Assembly: GCF_900187505.1 (NCBI RefSeq)
Contig: NZ_FYDL01000004.1
Location: 319,359-383,358, forward strand
DNA length: 64,000 nt
Reading direction: 5' to 3'
From: Pseudomonas sp. Irchel s3h17
GTDB lineage: Bacteria > Pseudomonadota > Gammaproteobacteria > Pseudomonadales > Pseudomonadaceae
Of this stretch, positions 52,179 through 60,517 are shown piece by piece. The notes beneath the pieces are model-generated. The model saw only the letters and a program-made list of their open reading frames with translations. It was not told where the DNA came from and did not search any database. Position 1 is the first letter of the stretch. Each line of letters starts with the position of its first letter. Both the position numbers and the translations under genes were made by a program.

Positions 52179-53282
52179 TCAGGAAGAGAAGATTTCCGTG
52201 TAACGACGAATCCATTGGTCATGCACACTCGCCAGGAAGGCGTTGTCGTGCATGATCGCCTTCTCGGCGATCTGCTCCGGTGTCAGGATGTACGGGCTCT
52301 TGCGCGCTTCGGCGGAGATGATCGCCTTGGCGTTGACCGGGCCGTTGAAGATGTCTTCGGCCATCTTGCCCTGCACCAGCGGGTCGAGGGAGTGGTCGAT
52401 GAAGGCATAGGCCAGGTCAGTGTCACCGGGACGGTTTTTCGGCATCACCGACAACATCAGGTCGGTGTAGAAGCCTTCCTTCATCCCGAACGTGGCGCCC
52501 AGGCCATAGGCCGGGTCACGGATCTGTTTCGGGAAGAACGCCGGGGCGTACAGGCCACCCATGTCCAGGGACCCGGTGCGGAACAGTTCGGCGATCTGGT
52601 TGGGGTTTTCACCCAGGGTCACGACACGGTCCTTGAGCTCGGCGAGCTTCTTGAAGCCAGGTTCGATGTTGTGTTCGTCACCGCCCGCCAGTTTCGCCGC
52701 GATGATGATCAGGTCCATCGCCTCGGTCCAGTTCGGCGGTGGCAGGAAGATGTTCGGCGCCAGATCGGCGTCCCACAGCGCCGCGTAGCTGTCCGGGGCC
52801 TCTTTCAAGGTACGGGTGCTGTAGACCAGGCTGTTGCACCAGAGCAGGTAACCAATGCCGTGGCCGTTGGCCCCGGTGCGGTATTTCTCCGGTACGTCGA
52901 GCAGGTTGGGAATGCGGTTGAGATCGGGCTTCTCCAGCAGGCCGGCGGCGGCCAGGCCTTCGGCACCGACACCGGCCAGGGTGATGATGTCGTATTGCGG
53001 GCGATCCCCCCCGGCCTTGAGCTTGGCGACCATCTCCGAGGTACTGCCGGTGCGGTCGGCGATGACCTTGGCACCGGTCCTGGCTTCGAAGGTCGCGGCA
53101 ATGTTGCGCAGCGCGGCAAGCCCGGTGTCATCGGACCAGGTCAGCAGGCGCAGGGTCTTGCCCTGGAAACGGGTATCGCTGGCGCTGGCGCGGATGAACG
53201 GCATGCTCATGGCCGCCGCGGCAACCGAGGCGACACCTACGGTCTTGATGAATTGTCTTCTGTTCAGATCATGCTCGCCCAT
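52179..53282 (-). CDS. Tat-exported ABC solute-binding protein (PotD/PotF-like)
   Basis: A 367-residue precursor. A twin-arginine signal (NRRQFIKTVGVASVAAAAM) starts near residue 7, which is less common for binding proteins. The mature part has the PotD-type core (TLRLLTWSDDTGLAA, YDIITLAGVGAEGL, LWCNSLVYSTRTLK). First gene of an importer operon whose upstream region carries a 51-bp sequence shared with the catabolic operon. The ligand is likely an arginine-derived guanidino compound or polyamine; this is inference from neighbours. Confidence 0.9.
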   Translation of the reverse strand: MGEHDLNRRQFIKTVGVASVAAAAMSMPFIRASASDTRFQGKTLRLLTWSDDTGLAALRNIAATFEARTGAKVIADRTGSTSEMVAKLKAGGDRPQYDIITLAGVGAEGLAAAGLLEKPDLNRIPNLLDVPEKYRTGANGHGIGYLLWCNSLVYSTRTLKEAPDSYAALWDADLAPNIFLPPPNWTEAMDLIIIAAKLAGGDEHNIEPGFKKLAELKDRVVTLGENPNQIAELFRTGSLDMGGLYAPAFFPKQIRDPAYGLGATFGMKEGFYTDLMLSVMPKNRPGDTDLAYAFIDHSLDPLVQGKMAEDIFNGPVNAKAIISAEARKSPYILTPEQIAEKAIMHDNAFLASVHDQWIRRYTEIFSS

Positions 53283-53417
53283 GGAGGACTCCCTTTATTG
53301 TTGTAGGTATAAGGTGGCTGCATCCCTTGCGACCGCACTGTTCGACTCGCGGCAAGCCCCCCGGATTACAAGGGCTTGGGCGGGGGCTTCGGGCTCATCC
53401 TGAGGTCACGCAAAACG

Positions 53418-53468
53418 CGCAACAATCGAAAAAAAATCATTGGAGCCATGTCCCGAGCGCATGCCTCG
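53418..53468. promoter_or_regulatory. Shared 51-bp element, copy A (upstream of the importer operon)
   Basis: Begins CGCAACAATCGAAAAAAAAT and contains GCCATGTCC and CATGCCT. About 37 of 51 positions match copy B at 56685-56735 in the same orientation. It lies 136 bp upstream of the binding-protein start and is followed at 53458-53482 by the hairpin CGCATGCCTCG-TCG-CGAGGCATGCG. Confidence 0.75.
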
Positions 53469-53500
53469 TCGCGAGGCATGCGTGGCCCGTTTTCATGCTC

Positions 53501-54949
53501 TCAGACGGCGCGAATCACGTGCTTGATTTCCTGGAACGCTTGCAAGCCCCAAGGCCCCAATTCGCGGCCGATACTGCTCTGTTTGTAGCCGCCCCAAGCG
53601 GTCTGCGGGAAGATCACCTGGGGCGCGTTGATCCATACCAGCCCGGCCTGCAAGGCGTTGGCGACCCGCTCGGCATTCTCGACATCACGGCTGACCACGC
53701 TGGCGACCAGGCCGAACTGACTGTCGTTGGCCAGCCCGATGGCCTCCTGTTCAGAGGCAAAACGGCGCACACACAACACCGGACCAAAAATCTCTTCACA
53801 CCACAGCGCACTGTCCAGGGGCACGTCGGTGAAGACCGTGGGCTGCAAAAAATAACCGCGCGGCAGATCGACAGGACGGCCGCCACCACAGACCAGGCGG
53901 GCGCCAGCGCTCAGGCCGCGATCAATATGGCCCAGCACCCGCTGGTACTGCGCCTGATTGACCAGGGCGCCCATTTCCACGTCCGGGTCGAACGGATCGG
54001 CCACCCGGATCGATTCGGCGCGGGCCTTCAGCCGCAGGAGGAATTCATCCGCCAGTTCATCGGCCACCAGTACCCGGCTGGTGGCGGAACACATCTGCCC
54101 GGCGTTGAAAAAACCACCGCCGCTGGCCAGTTCTACCGCCAGGTCGAGGTCGGCATCCGCCATCACCAGCAACGAGGATTTACCGCCCAGTTCCAGGCTC
54201 ACGCCCTTCACCGTTTCCGCCGCGCGCTGCATGACCTGCACGCCGACCGCGTTACTGCCGGTAAAGGAAATCTTTGCCACCCGTGGGTCGCCCGACAGCG
54301 GCGCACCGACCGCCAGGCCCGTCCCGCAGACCAGGTTGAACACGCCCTTGGGCAAGCCGCTCTCGGCAATGATCGCCGCCAGTTCCAGCTCCGCCAGCGG
54401 GGTGACTTCTGACGGCTTGAGCACCACGCAGCAACCCGCTGCCAGGGCCGGGGCGAGTTTCCAGGCGGTGGTGACCATCGGGAAGTTCCACGGCACGATC
54501 AACCCCACCACACCGCACGGCTCGCGGCGCACGCGGGCGGCAAAGTCGTCGCTCGGCAGCTCGACCGTGCGGTCCAGGCCGGCATCCAGTGCGTCGGCCA
54601 GACCGGCGTAATAGTCGAAGGTGGCGATCACGTCATCGACGTCGATCCCCGCTTCGAACCGGGGCTTGCCGTTGTTGATCGACTGCAAATACATCAGGCG
54701 CTCACGGCGAGCCTGCACACCGCTGGCGATGGCTCGCAGGATCGCGCCACGCTCGCTACCGGTGGTTTGCGACCAACCGGCAAACGCCGCGCTGGCTGCA
54801 GTCACCGCCTGCTGGACCGCACGTTCATCGCCGCCGTTGACCGTGGTCAACAAGGCTTCGGTGGCCGGGTTGATGACCCGCAGGTGTTCGTCGCCCGCCG
54901 ACCATCGACCGTCGATGTAGAGGCCATTCAAGGTGACAGGAAAGCTCAT
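53501..54949 (-). CDS. NAD(P)-dependent aldehyde dehydrogenase
   Basis: A 482-residue ALDH superfamily enzyme. Conserved PWNFPM, the FTGSNAVGVQV nucleotide loop, general base in SLELGGKSS and catalytic Cys in FFNAGQMCSATSR are all present. Its ATG overlaps the stop of the upstream decarboxylase by 4 bp (ATGA), so the two act together. The pathway role predicted from context is oxidation of 4-guanidinobutyraldehyde to 4-guanidinobutyrate. Confidence 0.9.
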   Translation of the reverse strand: MSFPVTLNGLYIDGRWSAGDEHLRVINPATEALLTTVNGGDERAVQQAVTAASAAFAGWSQTTGSERGAILRAIASGVQARRERLMYLQSINNGKPRFEAGIDVDDVIATFDYYAGLADALDAGLDRTVELPSDDFAARVRREPCGVVGLIVPWNFPMVTTAWKLAPALAAGCCVVLKPSEVTPLAELELAAIIAESGLPKGVFNLVCGTGLAVGAPLSGDPRVAKISFTGSNAVGVQVMQRAAETVKGVSLELGGKSSLLVMADADLDLAVELASGGGFFNAGQMCSATSRVLVADELADEFLLRLKARAESIRVADPFDPDVEMGALVNQAQYQRVLGHIDRGLSAGARLVCGGGRPVDLPRGYFLQPTVFTDVPLDSALWCEEIFGPVLCVRRFASEQEAIGLANDSQFGLVASVVSRDVENAERVANALQAGLVWINAPQVIFPQTAWGGYKQSSIGRELGPWGLQAFQEIKHVIRAV

Positions 54950-56583
54950 GCCGACACCGCCTTCATCCACTGGGCCTGGTCGATTTCGATCAGGGTCGGG
55001 CCCTGACGGTCAACCGCCGCCCGCAGGGCTGACCGCAGTTCTTCAACGCCGTTGATGGCCAGTGCCGCGCAGCCCAGGCCTTTGGCCACGGTGATGAAAT
55101 CCGGGGTGTAGATGTCGACGCCCACCGGCTCGATGGCGCGGTTGACCATGTACTTCTTGATCTCTTCGTAGCCCTGGTTGTTCCACAGCAGGACGATGAC
55201 CGGGGTATGGGCTTCCACCGCGCTGGCCAGTTCCGGCAAGGTGAATTGCAGGCCGCCATCGCCGATCAGGCACACCACGGGCGGACGGGCGTTACGTTCG
55301 GCTCCACCGCCGAGCCAGGCGCCGATGGCGGCTGGCAAGGCGTAGCCCAGGGTGCCGTAGCCGGTGGACGAGTTGAACCAGCGACGCGGACGTTCCGGGT
55401 TGAACGTCAGGTTGCCGGTGTACACCGGTTGGGTCGAATCACCGACAAACACCGCTTCAGGCAGCGTGTCCTGCACGGTTTTCAGGAACAGCGTCTGGGC
55501 GCGGGTTGGCGCGTCCCAGGTCGTGTCGAGCTCCGCACGCAAGGTCGCCGCCCGAGCCTGGCCCCAGTCGCTGCTGCGTTCAGCCAGCGCATGCCTGGCC
55601 ACGCCATCGAGCAACGCCTGCGCCGCGTTCCGGGCGTCGGACACCAGCGCTACCTGGGGCGGGTAGTTGCGCACGGTCTGGTCGGGATCGATGTCGACCC
55701 GCAGCAAAGCTCCCGGAATCTCGAAGCCACCGGCAAAGGTCACGTCGTAGTCGGTTTCCGCCAGTTCGGTGCCGATGGCCAGCACGACGTCGGCGTCCGC
55801 CACCAGGGCACGAGTGGCCAGCAGGGTCTGGGTCGAGCCGATCAGCAGCGGGTGCAGCGAGGGCAGCATGCCTTTGGCGTTGATGGTCAGTGCCACCGGG
55901 GCGTCGAGCCGTTCGGCCAGTTTCATCAGTTCGGCAGCGGCATCGATCGCACCGCCACCGGCGAGGATCAGCGGACGCTTGGCGTTGGCCAGCCACTCGC
56001 TCATTTGCGCCACGGCCGATGGGGCGGCACCGGCGCGAGTGATGTTTACCGGCTGGCTGTCGAGCAGTGCGTCGGCGTCTTCCACCAGCACGTCCAGGGG
56101 AATTTCGATGTGCACCGGACGCGGGCGACCCGCCTGGAACAAGGCAAAGGCGCGAGCCAACACGCCAGGCAATTCAGCCGCCGACATCAGCGTATGGGAG
56201 AACGCCGCCACACCGGCCACCAGCGCACCCTGGTTCGGCAGCTCGTGCAGCTTGCCGCGACCGCCACCCAATTGGCTGCGCGATTGCACGCTGGAGATCA
56301 CCAGCATCGGGATCGAATCGGCATAGGCCTGGCCCATGGCGGTGGTGATATTGGTCATGCCAGGACCGGTGATGATGAAGCACACCCCCGGTTTGCCACT
56401 GGTGCGGGCATAGCCGTCAGCCATGAAGCCGGCGCCCTGTTCGTGACGCGGAGTGACGTGGTGGATGCTCGAACGGGCCAGCCCGCGATACAACTCAACG
56501 GTATGCACGCCGGGAATGCCGAACACCTGCTCGACCCCGTAGCCTTCGAGTAACTTGACCAATACTTCGCCACACGTCGCCAT
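54946..56583 (-). CDS. aruI: ThDP-dependent decarboxylase, probable 5-guanidino-2-oxopentanoate decarboxylase
   Basis: A 545-residue ThDP enzyme of the acetolactate synthase fold. The activating Glu48 is in TPRHEQGAGFMADGYAR, and the ThDP-Mg motif is IGDGGLQFTLPEL with the downstream Asn pair in LLWNNQGYEE. The start MATCGEVLVKLLEGYG at 56583 resembles AruI of the arginine transaminase pathway of P. aeruginosa, which converts 2-ketoarginine to 4-guanidinobutyraldehyde. No aruH transaminase is in this window, so the substrate may be imported or made elsewhere. The ALDH gene follows with coupling. Confidence 0.85.
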   Translation of the reverse strand: MATCGEVLVKLLEGYGVEQVFGIPGVHTVELYRGLARSSIHHVTPRHEQGAGFMADGYARTSGKPGVCFIITGPGMTNITTAMGQAYADSIPMLVISSVQSRSQLGGGRGKLHELPNQGALVAGVAAFSHTLMSAAELPGVLARAFALFQAGRPRPVHIEIPLDVLVEDADALLDSQPVNITRAGAAPSAVAQMSEWLANAKRPLILAGGGAIDAAAELMKLAERLDAPVALTINAKGMLPSLHPLLIGSTQTLLATRALVADADVVLAIGTELAETDYDVTFAGGFEIPGALLRVDIDPDQTVRNYPPQVALVSDARNAAQALLDGVARHALAERSSDWGQARAATLRAELDTTWDAPTRAQTLFLKTVQDTLPEAVFVGDSTQPVYTGNLTFNPERPRRWFNSSTGYGTLGYALPAAIGAWLGGGAERNARPPVVCLIGDGGLQFTLPELASAVEAHTPVIVLLWNNQGYEEIKKYMVNRAIEPVGVDIYTPDFITVAKGLGCAALAINGVEELRSALRAAVDRQGPTLIEIDQAQWMKAVSA

Positions 56584-56684
56584 GTCTTTGCCCTTTTTAT
56601 TTGCTGAGACGCTGACCCCGCGCGCCAACCCAGTGTGCGCGGCGAGGCTCAGTCATGGCGTTATTGGAACGGTCCGCGGGTAGC

Positions 56685-56735
56685 CGCAACAATCGATAAA
56701 AAGTCATACTCGCCATGTCCTCACCTCATGCCTTG
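56685..56735. promoter_or_regulatory. Shared 51-bp element, copy B (decarboxylase / LysR intergenic)
   Basis: Begins CGCAACAATCGATAAAAAGT and contains GCCATGTCC and CATGCCT as in copy A. It lies 101 bp upstream of the decarboxylase start on the minus strand and ends 7 bp before the LysR ATG, so binding there could also autoregulate the LysR gene. Confidence 0.75.
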
Positions 56736-56742
56736 GCGTCCC

Positions 56743-57642
56743 ATGAAACGACTTCCCCCCCTTCCCGCCCTGCACACGTTTCTGATCACGGCCCAGTGCT
56801 GCAACTTCACCCGGGCAGCCGAGCAGTTGCACATCACCCAGGGTGCGGTGAGCCGGCAGATCGCCGGTCTGGAAGAACATTTGGGTTACGCCCTGTTTCA
56901 CCGTCAGGCGCGCGGGCTGAGCCTGACCGCCGAAGGGCTGGAGTGGCTGCCACGGATCCAGCAGGTGTTCGGCCTGATCGACGAGGCGGTGGAACAGGTC
57001 GGCAAACACCGTGAAACCTTGCAACTCAAGGCGCCAACCTGTGTCATGCGCTGGCTGTTGCCACGTTTGCTGCAATGGCAGAAAGAACGCCCGGACGTGC
57101 CGGTGGAGCTGACGACCACCGTGCAGCACGGCGTGGACTTTCACCGCGAACAGTTCGACGCGGCCGTCATGTACGGCGCGCCACCGGACAGCTCGCTGGC
57201 GTCCTTGCGCCTGTTTGACGAACAACTGACGCCGGTCTGCTCCCGGCCGCTGCTCGACGGCCCGGTGCCGCTGCACAGCCCGAATGACCTGGGCAAGCAC
57301 CTGCTGTTGCACCCCACGCGTGATCAACGGGACTGGAAAACCTGGCTGAAAGCGGCGGACGTCAACCTCAATACCCTGGGCAAGGGGCAGCATTTCGAAA
57401 CCCTGGATTTGGCCATGTCGGTGGCGTCCCAGGGTACGGGCGTGGCGATTGGCGACTGGTCATTGATCGGCGATGACCTGAGTGCCGGACGGCTGGTCAT
57501 GCCCTTTGATCTGAAGGTCAGCACAGGGTTGGCGTACTACCTGGTGTTCCCGCAAAAGCCGGGACCGTCGCCGCAGCTGCGCGAGTTGATGGAGTGGCTG
57601 ATACTGCAGGCACAACAACGCGATGAGTGCTCGACGGTGTAG
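56743..57642 (+). CDS. LysR family regulator of the guanidino locus
   Basis: A 299-residue LysR protein of the GcvA-like subgroup. The N-terminal winged HTH reads FLITAQCCNFTRAAEQLHIT, then QGAVSRQIAGLEEHLG. The effector domain begins about residue 90 and ends ALYYL-like TGLAYYLVFPQKPG. Divergent from the decarboxylase operon, its likely target. The start MKRLPPLPALHTF at 56743 is preferred over upstream in-frame ATG codons. Confidence 0.92.
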   Translation: MKRLPPLPALHTFLITAQCCNFTRAAEQLHITQGAVSRQIAGLEEHLGYALFHRQARGLSLTAEGLEWLPRIQQVFGLIDEAVEQVGKHRETLQLKAPTCVMRWLLPRLLQWQKERPDVPVELTTTVQHGVDFHREQFDAAVMYGAPPDSSLASLRLFDEQLTPVCSRPLLDGPVPLHSPNDLGKHLLLHPTRDQRDWKTWLKAADVNLNTLGKGQHFETLDLAMSVASQGTGVAIGDWSLIGDDLSAGRLVMPFDLKVSTGLAYYLVFPQKPGPSPQLRELMEWLILQAQQRDECSTV

Positions 57643-57705
57643 GTGCAATGCCTGCAAAACAAAGAAGGTCATGCGCATGGCATGACCTTCAGTTCGCTTG
57701 ATGGA

Positions 57706-58734
57706 TCAGCTTTTCTTGATGGCTTTCAAATAGCTCTGAAATACCTCATAACGTTCGGCGGTCGCTTCCAATGCCGACACATCCGCTATCGACTCAGGCT
57801 TGTTGGCCTGGAGAAAATGCGTGTAGGCCTCTGCGACCTTGGCGACTTCTTCCGACCAGCTACGGATAACCGGACCCAGTGCGTCCAGCTCATCCAGTGC
57901 ATGGAGCTTGCGTCGCAACTCACGGACTTGCGACTCGTCAGACTTGAGGCTGGCATCGAGCATAGTCGTCCGCTCGCGCACGGCATCCCTGGCTTGCGCC
58001 AGATTGGTGAACTGACGCCCCTGGTCGACACCCTCAAGGTTTCCCTGGAGCTTGTTCAGCACCATTTGCAGGAACTCCTTATCCGGCTTTTGAGTCGCGA
58101 CCAGCTTCATCGCGGCCTCGATTTCCTCTGCGCTCGGCAACAGACTGTTGACGATAGACCGCCAGCCTGGCGCCTTGAACCGCTGAATGGCGTCATCGAT
58201 AAATCGTTTCTCCGCAGCGAGCTTCTCAAGGTCCCCCCTGTCGGTCTCAATGCGCCGTTCAGTAGCCGCCACCTCAGTACCGAAGGCGCTACGCAAACTA
58301 CCGGTCGACTCAGCGAAACTGATCGACTCAAGCTCCCGGACCACCCTCGCCAGATCGCGATTGGCAGAAGCCACCACAACCTGCGAACCGCTGACCCGCC
58401 CAACTCCTTGATTCAGGAGCCTGCCTGTTTGTTCATCTTTCAATACGGAGGACAAATCAGTGAGGCTTCGAACCTCCTGGATGCTGGTTAACGTTGCGAC
58501 GAATCCAGTGTTGGCCAATGACGCATGAACCTTCTTGATATCGTCGAACAGCTGTTGATGTGCGTCATTCAGCTCGCTCCCGACAAACGCAAGCTTGTCT
58601 TTCAATGAGGGTAGAAAATTAAACCCCTGACCTGCCACACTCATGTTCAGTCGGTCCTTGGCGACCCGCATTGCAACCGTATCGGGCACCACATAATGAC
58701 TAACCGCAAAAAAACCATAGTTATTCATAGCCAT
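57706..58734 (-). CDS. Binary pore-forming toxin subunit B (XaxB/YaxB-like)
   Basis: A 342-residue, almost wholly helical protein with no signal peptide. Long coiled-coil helices flank a more hydrophobic segment around residues 183-200 (IQRFKAPGWRSIVNSLL), the expected foot region of the alpha-pore-forming XaxB/YaxB family. Length and gene order (A then B, 28 bp apart) match xaxAB and yaxAB. In those systems the two subunits assemble on host membranes and lyse insect or mammalian cells. Family assignment is from overall pattern and memory, not alignment. Confidence 0.8.
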   Translation of the reverse strand: MAMNNYGFFAVSHYVVPDTVAMRVAKDRLNMSVAGQGFNFLPSLKDKLAFVGSELNDAHQQLFDDIKKVHASLANTGFVATLTSIQEVRSLTDLSSVLKDEQTGRLLNQGVGRVSGSQVVVASANRDLARVVRELESISFAESTGSLRSAFGTEVAATERRIETDRGDLEKLAAEKRFIDDAIQRFKAPGWRSIVNSLLPSAEEIEAAMKLVATQKPDKEFLQMVLNKLQGNLEGVDQGRQFTNLAQARDAVRERTTMLDASLKSDESQVRELRRKLHALDELDALGPVIRSWSEEVAKVAEAYTHFLQANKPESIADVSALEATAERYEVFQSYLKAIKKS

Positions 58735-58762
58735 ATTCTTCCCTGAACAAAAAACAACTTAA

Positions 58763-59989
58763 TTAGTCCGCAACAATCTGATTGAAAACACTTGACAGCG
58801 CACGGGCATGCCCCTTGATGGTTTTCCACGGCTCGAAAATAGCCTGAAGATTAAGCACCAGCAAAATCAGATCCAACTCACTCGCATCGTCTTCAAACGC
58901 CTCCAGAGACACACCCAGGCTACTCCAGACAATACCCAATACATCCTCGATACACTTGATGCCTTGCTCGGCATCCTTCATCAATGCACGCATCTCGGTA
59001 AAATTGGTCGCCAGGGTGATCAGGCTTTGCGACAAACGAGCCTTCGACAACTTCCCAAGCATTTCATCCTTACGCTCTAACAATAGATTCTTTTGCGCCC
59101 TGGTTTCTTCAGCCTGGGCACCGAATATACCACCGGTCACTATCAAGCCAATCGGACCAAACACCAGCCCGGTAAAGGCATACCCCACTTGACTGTCATA
59201 CTCTGATTGCTTTTCGGCAATAGCCTCGTCAAGTAACTTTAATTGCTTACGAAGTTCATCAACCTCTCCGTGCCCGTCAATACGCGCCTCATCAACAACT
59301 TTCTGCTTGAGCGCCACCTGAATCAACAACTCATCCGATATCTTGCGTGAAAACTCAATAGCCAATGCATTGACGCTGTTAACATTCAGGTAAAACTCCG
59401 CGATATTCTTTTTCGCCCAAGTCAATGCCTTTCCGAGGCTTTCAACACATTTTAAATCGATAATGCTAAGCGGAATAACTGCCAAACGTGCTTTCTCATC
59501 CTCGCTCAACGAGTCAACATTGCCCTGAAAATTTTTGTAGGCTGTGCTGCCTTTCAAAATCTCGATAATGATCGAGCCCGACCTGATAAACGTACTGGCA
59601 AACAGATCCAACTGATTGCCAATATCCTTTGTTCTACGTTCCAGCGTTGCCCATGACAGTGCATGCTGATGAATCTGCTGATGTAACTGCTGCATGCTCG
59701 CCGGTTCAAGCGCTTCGTAACCCGAGTCACGATAGCCCAGAAAAGATTTAACCTCACTGAGATCTACCGGCAAGGCAAGCCCCGCACGAACATAACGCTT
59801 AATTGATAACACATGACTCTTCTTTACGATAAATGTCTCATCATCTTTTTTTTTCGCGCCCTGCTCAAAATACTGAACCGGCACGAATTTCGAGGCTTCC
59901 ATCACATCGCCAACGCCCTCCAACGTTGGAACAACTTGCTCCGCTATGGCTTGCAACTGCTTAGCGGCAAACTCTAAATCCTGTCCCAT
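58763..59989 (-). CDS. Binary pore-forming toxin subunit A (XaxA/YaxA-like)
   Basis: A 408-residue protein, the usual XaxA/YaxA length, without a signal peptide. It has an N-terminal helical head, then long helices (residues 100-265), a hydrophobic hairpin at about 268-292 (YAFTGLVFGPIGLIVTGGIF) and a return helix to the C-terminus: the alpha-toxin layout with a membrane-inserting tip. The coding sequence is visibly more A+T-rich than the flanking metabolic genes, suggesting later acquisition. First gene of the toxin operon. Confidence 0.83.
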   Translation of the reverse strand: MGQDLEFAAKQLQAIAEQVVPTLEGVGDVMEASKFVPVQYFEQGAKKKDDETFIVKKSHVLSIKRYVRAGLALPVDLSEVKSFLGYRDSGYEALEPASMQQLHQQIHQHALSWATLERRTKDIGNQLDLFASTFIRSGSIIIEILKGSTAYKNFQGNVDSLSEDEKARLAVIPLSIIDLKCVESLGKALTWAKKNIAEFYLNVNSVNALAIEFSRKISDELLIQVALKQKVVDEARIDGHGEVDELRKQLKLLDEAIAEKQSEYDSQVGYAFTGLVFGPIGLIVTGGIFGAQAEETRAQKNLLLERKDEMLGKLSKARLSQSLITLATNFTEMRALMKDAEQGIKCIEDVLGIVWSSLGVSLEAFEDDASELDLILLVLNLQAIFEPWKTIKGHARALSSVFNQIVAD

Positions 59990-60295
59990 ACATCCTCCGG
60001 CGCATCATTAGAAATACAGCCACAACTTAAATAGCTACTCATGCACTCCCTGGATCGATGAGTAACAGATTTACTGCCAAGCAACCGTATCGCGCCAACA
60101 TCCTTATCCGCAATCGCCCACCAGAACCAGGCAACGTAGGACTTTAAACCTGAACACCGTCAGCCATCTAAAAATACCCCACTTAAAACAAATTACACAT
60201 TGACCAAACAACCTATAGTTACTCAGCACGCTCCGCCATACCCGTACAAACACACTCGACGCGACAACAGCACACACCCACTCCGATAAACGCGC
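59990..60295. other. A+T-rich upstream region of the toxin operon
   Basis: No gene seen. It must carry the toxin promoter. High A+T content makes it a natural target for the MvaT silencer encoded elsewhere in this window (inference). No repeat or operator was resolved. Confidence 0.5.
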
Positions 60296-60507
60296 AAAAA
60301 GGCCACTCAGTGGCTAATGCCGGTCAGTTAAGAGAAATAAAGCCGAACACGAAACCCGTGGCGAGGGAGCTTGCTCCCGCTGGGCTGCGTAGCAGCCCCA
60401 AAACAGGGCCGCTTTGCGCCCCAGCGGGAGCAAGCTCCCTCGCCACGGGTACTATGTTCGGCTGGTCTTTGGTTTAACTGATCGGCATTACACTCAGTGG
60501 CCTTTTT
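60296..60507. repeat. 212-bp nested palindrome with a REPIN at its centre
   Basis: Outer arms of about 52 bp (60296-60348 and 60456-60507) are inverted copies. The left arm starts AAAAAGGCCACTCAGTGGCT and contains AATGCCGGTCAGTTAA and GCCGAAC; the right arm reads the complement with few changes. Between them lies a REPIN (60356-60449) with ends CCGTGGCGAGGGAGCTTGCT and its complement. Confidence 0.88.
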
Positions 60508-60517
60508 AAATATTCAA

